From: Antilocapra americana | Lineage: Eukaryota; Chordata; Mammalia; Artiodactyla; Antilocapridae | Direction: 5' to 3' | Length of the DNA: 64,000 nucleotides | Assembly (NCBI GenBank): GCA_007570785.1 | Contig: ML660777.1 | Span: 3,487,436-3,551,435 of the forward strand | Part shown: positions 36,801 to 48,800 of the stretch, in pieces | How the letters are laid out: every line of letters begins with the position of its first letter | Numbering within the stretch: the stretch's first letter is position 1 | Notes under the pieces: model-generated | The model's database searches: none | Seen by the model: the letters and a program-made list of their open reading frames with translations, nothing else | What the model was told of the DNA's origin: nothing | Position numbers and translations under genes: made by a program

Positions 36801-39800
36801 ATAGACCATGGGGCTGCAAATAGACACAACTGAACAACTAACACTACTATTGCTATAGTTAATTTATGATATAGTATACAGCATAATGATTCAGTATTTT
36901 TATAGATTATACTTCATTATAAGTTATCGCAAGGTAATGTCTATAATTCCCTGTACTATACAATATATGCTTGTTGCTCATCTATTTTATATATAGTGGT
37001 AGTTTGTATCTCATACCCTGATTTGCGCTGTCCCCTTTCATCTCCCCAGTGGTAACCAGTAGTAGTTTGTTTTCTATATCTATGAGTCTGTTTCTGTTTT
37101 CCATATATCTTCATTTTATTTTTTAGATTCCATGTGTAAGTAGTATGATAAAATATTTGTGTTTCTCTTTCTGCCTTGTTGACTGAGCATGATATTCTCT
37201 GGGTCCATCCATATTTCTGCAAATGACAGAATTTCTTTCTTTGATTATAACTGAATTCCATTACAAATATTTACAACACCTTCTTTATCCATTCATCTCT
37301 GTTGATGAGCACTTGGATTTTATCATATCTCAGTTAATTATAAATAGTGCTACTCTGAATATCAGAGTATATGTATCTTTTTGAACTAGTGTTTTCATTT
37401 TTTTTTCCACCTGTATACTGAGGAGTGGAATTGCTGAGTCATTGTACTATATTTAGTTTTCTGAGGAATCTCCATACTGTTTTCCTTAGTAGCTATACCA
37501 ATTTACATTCCCACCAACAGTATGCAAGGGTTCTTTTTTCCCCCATGTTATCCCCAACACTTGTTATTTGTAAACTTTTTGATACAGTCATTCTGATATG
37601 TGCGAGGTGATACCGCACTGCTGTTGTGATTCATATTTCTCTAATAATTAGTGGTTTTGAGCATCTTTTCATGTGTCTTATTAACCATCTCTGTGTCTTC
37701 TTTGGGAAAATGTTCAGGTCTTCTGCCCATTTTTTAATGAGGTTGTTTTTTTGTTACTGAGTTTTATGTGTTGTCTATATACTTTAGACCTCTTATCAGG
37801 GATTAGATATTAACCCCTTATCAGGCAATTAAAAAATAGGCAGAGGATAGGAATAGATATTATTTCAAAGAAGACATACAGATGGCCAACATGCACATGA
37901 AAAGATGCTCAACATTGTTAATCATCAGGGAAGGCTAGAGGTCTAATATCAAGGTATCATCAGGGTTGATTGCTCCTAAAGACTCTCTCTTTGGCTGGTA
38001 GATGGCTGCCTTCTCACTGTGTCCTTATATGGCCTTTTCTCTGTGCACTTGCATCCCTGATGTCTCCTTTTTCTTTTAAGGGCACTAGTCATATTGGATT
38101 AGGGCTCCACCCTTATCATCTCATGTATGTGCATTTACTCAATCACTTTCTTAAAGTCACTGTCTGTAAATATAGTCACATTGGGGGTTAGAGCTGCTTC
38201 ATACAGAAGCACAAAACCTGTGTTAGTGTATATTGTCAAGTATTAGTTCTAAACTGAAGTAATTCCAAGGAATTGTAATAACTGAATGAGACAAGAAATT
38301 CTAAAATGTATTCCTGCTTTGCCTTATAGTTTAAAATGTTACTGCTCTTCTTCCTCCCGTTTTTGTTTTTGTTTTTTAATTAAAAAATTAGATAGAAATT
38401 TGGAGAGCAAATCCTTGGAATTATGTTATGTGACTTACAGGTAAATGTAAGTTAAGGTGTCCTCCAGATAAATTCTCTTCAGTATATATATTAGGAACTT
38501 CTAGCATGGCTTTTGTGTTCTCTACAGTATACTTTATTTTTGGGGCTCCAAAATCACTCCAGATGGTGATTGCAGCCATGAAATTAAAAGACGCTTACTC
38601 CTTGGAAGGAAAGTTATGACCAATCTAGGTAGCATATTGAAAAGCAGAGACATTACTGTGCCAACAAAAGTCCGTCTAGTCAAGGCTGTGGTTTTTCCAG
38701 TAGTTATGTATGGATGTGAGAGTTGGACTATAAAGAAAGCTGAGCACCGAAGAATTGATGCTTTTGAACTGTGGTGTTGGAGAAGACTCTTGAGAGTTCC
38801 TTGGACTGCAAGGAGATCCAACCAGTCCATCCTAAAGGAGATCAGTCTTGGATGTTTATTGGAAGGACTGATATTGAAGATGAAACTCCAGTACTTTGGC
38901 CACCTGATGTGAAGAGCTGACTCACTTGAAAAGACCCTGATGCTGGGAAGGATTGGGGGCAGGAGGAGAAGGGGATGACAAAGGAAGAGATGGTTGGATG
39001 GCATCACCAACTCAATGGACATGAGTTTTGGTGGGCTCTGGGAATTGGTGATGGACAGGGAGGCCTGGGGTGCACCAGCTGAAGGGGTTGCAAATAGTCG
39101 GACATGACTGAGCGACTGAACTGAACTGAACAGTTGACTTGACTTCAGTGCTTAAATTAGATAGATTTAAATAAATAAAATAAACACACTGTTCTTGAAA
39201 CATCATACTAGATTATTTTCTTGACCTGGAGTGAAAGTTTATATTTGTTTCCTGTTTCAACACAGGCCAAACAGCTACGAGAGCATTATATGAGCAAGTG
39301 TAACACAGAGGTTGCAGAAGCCCAGCAGGCTTTGTTGCCTGTGCAGCAGACTATCCGTGATCTCCAGAGAAAGGTATGTATATAATTTTCCTTCCTTACG
39401 TTTGTCTCTGCATAGCATTTTGGTGGTTTGAAGAGCTTCGGGAGTGGGAAGTCAAGTGAGACTTAAGAAGTGCTGCTATTAATAAAGTTAGCAATGAAAT
39501 TCCTGCAGAACTATTCAGATCCCTAAAGGATGATGCTATCAAGAATTTGCATTCATTATGCCAGAAAATCTGGAAGACCTAGCAGTGGCCACAGGACTGG
39601 AAAAGGTCAGTCCTCATCCCAGTTCCCAAGAAGGGTACTATCAAAGAATGTGCTAACCATTAAACAGTTGCACTCATCTCTCAAGCTGGTATGATCATGC
39701 TTAAAATCTTGCATACTAGGTTTCAGCATTATGCAAGCCAAGAACTTCCAGATGTCCAGCTGGGTTTCAGAAAGAAAGAAGAACTAGAGATCAAATTGCT

Positions 39801-42800
39801 AACATTCGCTGGATTATTTAGAAAGCAAGGGAATTTCAGAAAAACATCTTATCTCTGTTTCATCAACTACTTTAACTGTGTGGATCATGACAAACTGTGG
39901 AAAGCTCTTAGAAAGCTCTTAGCTCTGTGGCATACCAGACCACCCTACCTGTCTCCTGAGCCCTGTATGAAACAACTGATTCGCTCAAGAGATTGAGAAA
40001 GGAGTATGACAGGGCTATCTGCTGTCACCCTGTTTCTTTAATCTGTATGCTGAGCACATCATGAAAAATGCCAGGCCGGATGAGTTACAAGTTGGAATCA
40101 AGATAGGCAGGAGAAACATCAATAACCTCAGATATACAGATGATACCACTCCAATGGCAGAGAGCAAAGAACTAAAGAACATCTTGATGAGGATGAAAGA
40201 GGAGAGTGAAAGAGCCAGCTTAAAACATGTATTAAAAAACTAAGGGCATGGCATCCGGCCCTATTACTTCATGGCAAATAAGAGGGGGAGAAGGTGGAAG
40301 TAGTGACAGATTTTCTCTTCTTGGGCTTCAAAATCACTGGATGGTGACTGCAGCCATGAAATCAAAGACAAATGCCTCTTGGCAAGAAAGGGATGACAAA
40401 TGTAGACAGTGTGTTGAAAAGCAGACATTACCCTGCCAACAAAGGCCCATATAGTCAAGGCTGTGGTCTTCCCCATGGTCACGTATGGTTGTGAGAGCTG
40501 GACCATAAAGAAGGCAGAATACCAAAGAATTGCAGCCTTCCAACTGTGGTCCTGGAGAAGACTCCTGAAAGTCCCTTGGACGGCAAGATCAAACCAGTCA
40601 ATCTTAAGAAAGATCAACCCTGAATATTCATGGGAAGAACTGATGCCGAAGCTGAAGCTCCAGTATTTTGGTCATTTGATGTGAACAGACAACTCATTGG
40701 AAAAGTCCCTGATGCTGGGGAAAATTGAGGGCAGGAGAAGAGGGCGTCAGAGGATGAGATGGGTGGACAGCATCACCAATGCAATGAACATGAACTTGGG
40801 CAAATACCAGGAGATGGTGAGGGACAGGGAGGCCTGGCCTGGTACAGTCTGTGTGGTCTCAAAGAGTCGGACACAACTGGGACAGTGAACAACAACATTT
40901 TGGTTTGTGTCCTGATCTGGGGAGAAACTTGAACTTTCTTATCATCTTGGGATTCTTAGCACCTAGTATAGTGAAGGTGAAAGTTGCTCAGTCATGTCTG
41001 ACTCTTTGCGACCCCTTGGACTTTACAGTCCATGGAATTCTCCAGGCCAGAATACTGGAGTGGGTAGCCTTTCCCTTATCCAGGGGATCTTCCCAACCCA
41101 GGGATCGAACCCAGGTCTCCTGCATTGCAGGCGGATTCTTTACAGCTGAGCCACAGGGGAAGCCCATATAGTACCTGGGCCACAGTAAAAGTTAATTTGC
41201 TGTTAGCAGTGCTTATTGATTGAATGAACAGATACAGAGATAAATCACCTGTTTTGTGGTTATTCTCTTTGATTTCTTTTAAGGTATAAGGGGGTTTCCT
41301 CTACCCTTGGTATATAACAAGTTGTCGTTTGAAAAAAGTAGACTTCCACAACCTTCTTTTGATCTTAGATGTGCATGTTTCCAAAATCTTTCAAGGTTGG
41401 GAATATTAGAGCTATAAGTATTTTTCTTATTAAATATGTGCCATTTGTCATTTCTAAAATTTCTCTTTCATGAAGTCAATAGCAAAGTTTTAAAGAGGAG
41501 GCTACACAAAATACACTTTTAGTCTTTGATTTTAATCAGTTACACCACTTGGTATTCTTCTTAATTCATTAATTATTTAGTATTCAGGCATATAATTTCA
41601 TTAATTACCATAGATTATTCATTGAGTAGAATCTTGTTCAGTTAGTTGACGATAAGCATGAAGTCTTTATTATGCTGAGAAAGAAACCTGTTACTTTTTC
41701 AGATATATAGAGTGAATACTGAATTTTAAATTTTTTTTTTAGCACAGCTTTGTTATACGTGCATATACAATAAATTTTCACTCAATTAGAGTAATCATGA
41801 AATAGGTGTTCTATTTAATTATATATGCAGATATTGTATTCATTCATTGTATAGCCATCATGTCTATTTGTCTCCCTTACCACTATTGTGATTTTCCTGA
41901 GAGTGGCATTTATTGTTCCTTTTAACTTTTCACAGAACCCTTTCCAGTGTTAGAAATATAGTGAGTACTGAAAAGACATTAATTATCTTGTTTACAGATT
42001 CATTCTAATTCTCCTTGGTGGCTGAATGTGATACACAGAGCAATAGAATTTGGTATTGAAGAGGAACTTGCTCAAAGAGTGCGAAATGAAATAACCAGCA
42101 ACTACAAGCAACAAACCGGCAAGCTTTCTATGTCAGAGAAGTAAGAAAGTAGCACAAAACAGGATAATTATATTAGTAGTCACCCCAAATATTCAGATCA
42201 TTTGGTATTAAGAGTTACAGTTAAATATCATAGCATACTGTGATTATGAACATCTGAATTTTATATTTTGTTAAGTGTATATTTCAAACCACAATATGAG
42301 GTATAAATCTAAAAGATAAACCTTTTTTCCTGTATATTAGTCATTTTTAAATGTTTTCTTTTTTAGTGCTTTTTTTTTTTCTATGTTTTTAATCTGCTTG
42401 AAGTATTTTTTTGTATCTTTGTTGGATAAAGTTGCTTAAAACCAAGTTGGAGCAGAGTTTGAAATAGGCTCCGTTTTGGAGATTTTTGCCCTCGGGGTAA
42501 GCCATTCCCATTTCCCTATGTCATTTATTCCCTAAGAGCTAAGCTCATAGTACCACAGCGAGCAGTTTTATATTATAGAGTCTTTATCTTCCCGTCTTTC
42601 TTCTCATCAACACTTACCACTCTTTAAGATAGGTATATTGGATTATTGCTCTTGATGTATAAATGGTAAATAATTCTTTCCAAAGAACAGATAGTCAAAA
42701 GTACCTTCAGTGGTTTAACCCAAAGGGATATCTGCCTAGTGTGGGGAACTTAGGTCTTGTGGCAGAACTGGATTCTGGGTGGAAGGAACTCTGCCTCTCA

Positions 42801-45800
42801 GATCACACCCCAGTAGGAGGTCAGCCTTGGCATTAAAGCTGGTCTTCAGTGAAAAAAATCAGTGTAAGAATGTCTATAAAATATTTAAAGCATTTTCATT
42901 TGCTCTTCTAAAAACTTTTCCAGTTATCTGCTAACACTCTTAGAAGATATGCTCCCATTTTCCATGTGTCATTATTAATTTGGATGTACCTTAGTATAAT
43001 CATTTTTTTCATCGTAGAGTACCTGGTAAGAGTTCTCATTTCTAAAGTATCTGCAGTATTCAGTCGCCAAGTCGTGACTGACTCTGCAACCCCATGGACT
43101 GCAGCACACCAGGCTTTCCTGTCTATCACCAACTCCCAGAGTTTACCCAGACTCATGACCATTGAGTCAGTGATGGCATCCAACCATCTCATCCTCTTTC
43201 ATCCCCTTCTCCTCCCACCTTCAATCTTTCCCACCGTCAGGGTGTTTTTAAATGAGTCAGCTCTTGATATCAGCTGGCCAAAGTATTGGAGTTTCAGCTT
43301 CAACATCAGTCCTTCCAATGAGCACCCAGGACTGATCTCCTTTAGGATGGACTGATTGGATCTCCAGAGCCCGATGGACTCTCAGGAGTCTTCTCCAACA
43401 CCACAGTTCAAAAGCATCAATTCTTTGGCGCTCAACTTTCTTTATAGTCCAACTCTCACATCTATACATGACCACTGGAAAAAACATAGCTTTGACTAGA
43501 CAGACCTTTGTTGGCAAAGTAATGTCTGCTTTTTAATATGCTGTCTAGGTTGGTCATAGCCTTTCTTCCAAGGAACAAGTATCTTTTAATTTTGTGGAGG
43601 CAGTCACCGTCTGCAGTGATTTTTGGAGCCCAAAAAAATAAAAGTCTGACACTGTTTCCACTGTTTCCCCATCTTTTTTCCATGAAGTGATGGGACCGGA
43701 TGCCATGATCTTACTTTTTTGAATGTTGAGCTTTAAGCCAACTTTTTTACTCTCCTCTTTCACTTTCATCAAGAGGCCCTTTAGTTCCTCTTCCATTTCT
43801 GCCATAAGGGTGGTGTCATCTGCATATCTGACGTTATTAATATTTCTCCTGGAAACCTTGATTCCAGCTTGTACTTCTTCCAGCCCAGCGTTTCTCATGA
43901 TGTACTCTGCACATAAGTTAAATAAGCAGGGTGACAATATACAGCCTTGACGTACTCCTTTTCCTATTTGGAACCAGTCTCTTGTTCCATGTCCAGTTCT
44001 AACTGTTGCTTCCTGACCTGCGTACAGGTTTCTCAAGAGGCAGGTCAGGTATATATAGTCTTAACCTGAAAAGCAAACAAATCCCATTTATATATTTTAT
44101 TTTTTAATTTCTTCTTATTTAGGCTTTGTTTTTCCTTTCAGAAATGCATACACACGCATCCATAAATTTTTTTGTCTTAACCTGTTTCATTTATAGTTTT
44201 ATCAGATTGGTTAAGAGCTTTTAAATTTAACTCTTAGTTCTGCCACATAGCTTTCTAACTTTAATTTGCTTTAATTCGTAAAGCTTTATCTATATTGTGG
44301 GGACCATGATATCTATTGAGGTTAACAGGAGAAGTGCTTGGCAAAGTGGCTGGCATTTAGTAAATGGTTAATAAAAATACATGTGTATATGTATAAGTTC
44401 CTGGTAATATGGAAGATAACTGTTGACCATTTTTCTTCTTTCGTCTCACTTTTCTCTTTACTTTTCATCCTGCAGTCACCACCTCTCCACAAAGAGCATC
44501 AGTGTCAGGGGGCATCAGTCAGAGTTAAAAAGAAAAAATGTGACAATTCTAATCTTTCACAGACATCAGAGGCAGAGACATAGGTTTTGCTTACTGTTTT
44601 CTGGTTCTGAGGCCAGCAACTATCAGATGTTTTTGTTATCTTTTATAGTGGACTGCCCAATGTTATTATTCTTTGTTTACTAGCAGATACCAGTTGTATA
44701 CATGCCTAAGGCAAACTCACCCAGGTGTGACTTGGTAAAATGTTGCAATTTCTTTAACATGCTGCCAAGCACTTTTTGAATTTTCAAGAAATTTACCTAC
44801 TGTTCTTTTCTTTGTTGTGTGTGGTGCTGGTGATGGCAATCAGGTTCCACGACTGCCGAGGACTTCAGTTCTTACTGACAACACACATGGAAGAGCTCAG
44901 TAGGTTCCAGAAGCAAGTGAGAGAGGCTGTAAAAAACCTGGAGGGACCTCCATCTCGGCATGTTATTGAGTCTGCAACAATCTGCCATCTCCGACCAGTC
45001 AGACTTCCTCTCAACTGGTGGGTAATAGCAGAAGTCACCTGGAGAATGGTGTCATTCCTTTGAGCTAGATTGCTTCTGAGAGAAGAAACAGCGATTCACA
45101 TAAAACTTGTTTTCATTTGAATTCAGATAGAAATAGAGATGTGTTGTTAATCTAACTTAAAAAATAAAATCCTCTCTAAGACCAAAGACCAGAGGATTAT
45201 GTGTTTTGTTTTGTTTTGTTTTTTCTAAAATGGCATATTTGTTGTAACGAAAATGTGAAATATAAAATACTCAGCCTCTTTTAGAGATGGATTGCCGGAT
45301 ATGTCTGTGATTCTTTCTCTCATAATTTCTTCTTTTCCAGCTGTGTCTTTTGTAAGGCTGATGAATTGTTCACAGAGTATGAGTCGAAACTATTTTCTCA
45401 CACGTAAGTTCTCTGATAGATTAAAATGAAACATTTTACAAGACTTGGTAATTTTTTTTTTTTTAATATTTGTCTTTATTTATTTACTTACTTGGCTGCA
45501 CTGGGTCTTAGTTGTAACAGACAGGATCTGTTTAGTTGTGGCATGTGGGACCTGGTTCCCTGACCAGGGATCAAACCTGTGCCCTCTGCATTGGGAGCTC
45601 AGTCTTAGCTGTCGCACCACTAGGGATGCCCCAAGACTTGGTACTTTATAGGATTATGTTTTCCTCAAAGTAATTTTTTTTCTCTCTTTTTCAGTCAATT
45701 TATAAACTTTGGCATTTTACCATGTAACATGCTCAGTCTCCCCTTTGCTGAAGTTTGCCCTCTAAATGTTCATGTCTTGTGTTGATAGTAGTATATGTAC

Positions 45801-48800
45801 TTGAAAAGAGGACACAGACTGTCCAGTTCAACAGATTTGAACTCAGATCCCTGCTCACTAATGTGCATAGGGGACTTCTCTCAGCCTCAGGATCCTCATT
45901 TGTAAAATGAAGATATGTATAACCATGACATTAGCAAAATTATCCTGATTGTGCAAACATGGAAATTGAGAAAAAGCTAAGTTCTGATTGCAAAAAAAAG
46001 AGAATAGTGTACTTTAAGGTCATCTTGTGGCCTTTTTTGTTTTTGTATGGTTGATAGTGGTGGTAATTTGTGTTTTGTATTTTAATTCTCAGAGTGAGAT
46101 TTTGGCATGGAATTTGTAGCCATTTTTTACTATGCCAGATTGCTCTTAAAAGAACCCTGGTCAAATGTATGACGCCTCAGGGCTGCTCTGGTCTTTCCAA
46201 ATGCTTGCTAGCATGATCTTATAGACATGAGATTGAAAGTTGTCAATATTGTTGACGAAATATTTGTTTTTGACCTTGCTTTCCTGTTGAGTCTGCCAAC
46301 ATCATTTTTATGGTACTTGTTGTCCACTGACAGTTGTTACTGTGATTTTCTTCTCAAACACCTTCAGCGTCAAAGGCCAGACTGCAATATTTGAGGAGAT
46401 GATAGAAGATGAAGAGGGACTGGTGGATGATCGAGTAACTACCACCAACCGTGGTCTGTGGGCAATAAGTGAGACAGAGCGATCTATGAAAGCTCTACTG
46501 TCATTTGCAAAATCACACAGATTTGATGTTGAATTCATTGATGAGGGAAGTAATTCAATGGATCTCTTTGAAGCTTGGAAGAAGGAATATAAGGTAACAG
46601 TAATTTAAATATTCCTGTATTAAAAATTCTCCACCTTTACCTTAATTTTAACTGCTACTTTCCTTTATCTCTCTTCAGTTTTTAAAAATCTGCTTTAGAA
46701 AGTTGAGGTGTCATAATTTATCTTTCCATGAAATGTAATGATTGTACTAATTAATAAATATACTGAAGAAAGCAATTTCTATTTATTAAATTACTAAAAA
46801 TGAAATTTATATAAAACCTTCTATTTAGCCTTGAAAGTATGTTATTATTGTTTTAGCTTGACCTTACACTGCTATTCTTTGAAATCAGAGTATGACTTTG
46901 TTTCGTTTTGCCTTTGTTCTGTAAAGAACAACCAAACATCAGCAACCTTGAAGACTGAAGAAATTAGTAAATAGTTCTCAACATACAGGACAAGAAACCA
47001 TTGCAATTAACAATGCACAAAGGGACCCTTCAATTCATACTTTAATAATTTAATCAAATTCTGTCCTTGAGATTCCAGAATTTATTAATTTTGAATTTTC
47101 CTTTATATCAATTCAGTTCATGTCCAACTTTGTAACCCTATGGACTGCCGTACACCAGGCTTCCCTGTCCATCACCAACTCCCAGAACTTGCTCAAACTC
47201 ATGTCCATCAAGTCAATGATGCCATCCAACCATCCGATCCTCTGTCATCCCTTTCTTCTCCTGCCTTCAATCTTTCCTGGCATCAGGGTCTTTTCTAATG
47301 AGTCAGTTCTTTTCATCAGGTGGCCAAAGTATTGGAGCTTCAGCTTCAGCGTCAGTCCTTCCAGTGTGTATTCAGGGCTGATTTCCTTTAGGATGGACTG
47401 GTTGGATCTCCTGTAGTCCAGTGGACTCTCAAGAGTCTTCTCCAACACCATAATTCAAAAACATTGATTCTTCGGCACTCAGCTTTCTTTATCTTTATGG
47501 TCCAAGTCTCAAATCCATACGTGACTACTGGAATTCTTTTTATGTAGATTTGTTAATCCCTTGCCCTATTTGCAAGTAAGAGGGGGGAGGAAATAAAAGA
47601 AATAGGTTTTTTTATTTATGCTGTTATAATACCATTTGATATCTATTATTTATTTAATCTAGAGCTCTTCCTTTTAAAGCAGGATAAAAATTTCTGTCAG
47701 GAAAGAGAAGCTAAGTTGTCTATCAGTTCCCGCCTTTGGTAGTTTAGGGAATGATACTTCTGTAAAGTCCAAAGCGTTGGTTTGTAGTAATTTTTTTCTC
47801 TTCACATTACTCTCTAAAAGCAAAAGCATATTAACAGCACTAATTACAGTAGGTCATGAAAGGAGACAGTACTATAGACAGTGTTCACTTGCCCCTCCCG
47901 TCTGCCTTTGAGCTCACTTCAGCCGCATGTTCTCTGTCAGAGGAGTGCTTATCACGCATCTCACCCAGATCTTCGTGCATTTTTTCCCTGTGGCATTGAA
48001 GACTAAGCCCTTTAGACCGTGTAAACGAAGGGGCTACTGCTACACGTCAGGGTCTATCTTAAAGCATAATGTTACTGAAGACAGCTTGTCAAAACATTTT
48101 ACAATGACTGATACCATCTTTACAAATTTCAGAAACTTCTATCACCAGATTATTAAGTATGTGTAGATTAATATAAGTCCAGTGAAAAGTACAGAATAAT
48201 AAGTCCAGTCCAGAATAGTGGTCACCCCATTGTTGGGGGTTGAAGGAAGAATGTGTGAGGCAAGAGAACAAGGCAGTTGAGAAGGAACACAGAGGCTTTC
48301 TAAGGAACTGACATTGTTCTCTACCTAATTTGGATGATGTGGACTCAGTTATGTATTTTAATATTTTCATTATCCTATATACATGTTAAAATTGAGAATG
48401 TGAAATATTTTACGATAAAAAGTATTTCTTTAGAAAATAAAGCAGAGATTCCACCAGTCTAGTATTGAGCTCTAAAAATCTTTGATCCTACCAAGAAATC
48501 TTGGGGTGTGCTGTTCCTCAGATTCTGAAGAAGTGATATACTCTAGTGTCCTGTGAAGATTATCCAGTCACACTTCATCCCAAAAATGGCCCAAGATTGC
48601 TTGCACCTTAGACCCTAATGAAAAAGCTATTTATGTCTTAAGACCTCACTGAAGACTAAGTGATTTTAACCAATTTTAATTATGTACTTTACCACTGTCT
48701 GTCTTTTCTGTTCCTTGAAGTTGCTTCATGAATATTGGATGGCTCTGAGGAATCGTGTGTCTGCTGTTGATGAACTTGCAATGGCTACAGAACGACTAAG

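Larger units (their letters stand above)
36485..37825 (-). mobile_element. L1 LINE 3' portion (reverse), split by two SINEs
   Basis: 'ttttaattgaagtatggttg' marks the reverse L1 3' end. It resumes after the SINEs with 'cctgtactatacaatatatg', then 'cccaccaacagtatgcaagg' and 'cttctgcccattttttaatg'. Degraded, no ORF. Confidence 0.75.
34456..38210 (+). mobile_element. Ancient mammal-wide repeat split by a 3.4-kb stack of later insertions
   Basis: 34456-34553 ('ataacaaaatacagattagg', 'ctcacagttatggactggaa') and about 37936-38210 ('tcaaggtatcatcagggttg', 'gtcatattggattagggctc', 'aatatagtcacattggggg') read as adjacent parts of one well-known mammalian repeat. I do not name its family. L1 and BovB copies fill the gap. 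Confidence 0.65.
33017..39265. other. SHPRH intron 16 (repeat-nest intron)
   Basis: A 6.2-kb GT-AG intron, the longest complete intron here. 33020-34450 is unassigned. 34456-38210 is a multi-level repeat nest. 38215-38525 is unassigned AT-rich sequence, and 38530-39131 is a sense BovB fragment close to exon 17. Confidence 0.75.
39374..41997. other. SHPRH intron 17
   Basis: GT-AG intron with a sense BovB (39455-40895) and a SINE (40975-41165). 41170-41997 is AT-rich and unassigned. Confidence 0.8.
42141..44843. other. SHPRH intron 18
   Basis: GT-AG intron. BovB (43060-44050) and MIR-like text (44190-44385) are recognised; 42150-43055 and 44390-44800 are unassigned. Confidence 0.75.
45404..46367. 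other. SHPRH intron 20
   Basis: GT-AG intron with a CHR-type SINE (45450-45635) and MIR-like text (45795-45950). The rest is unassigned. Confidence 0.75.
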
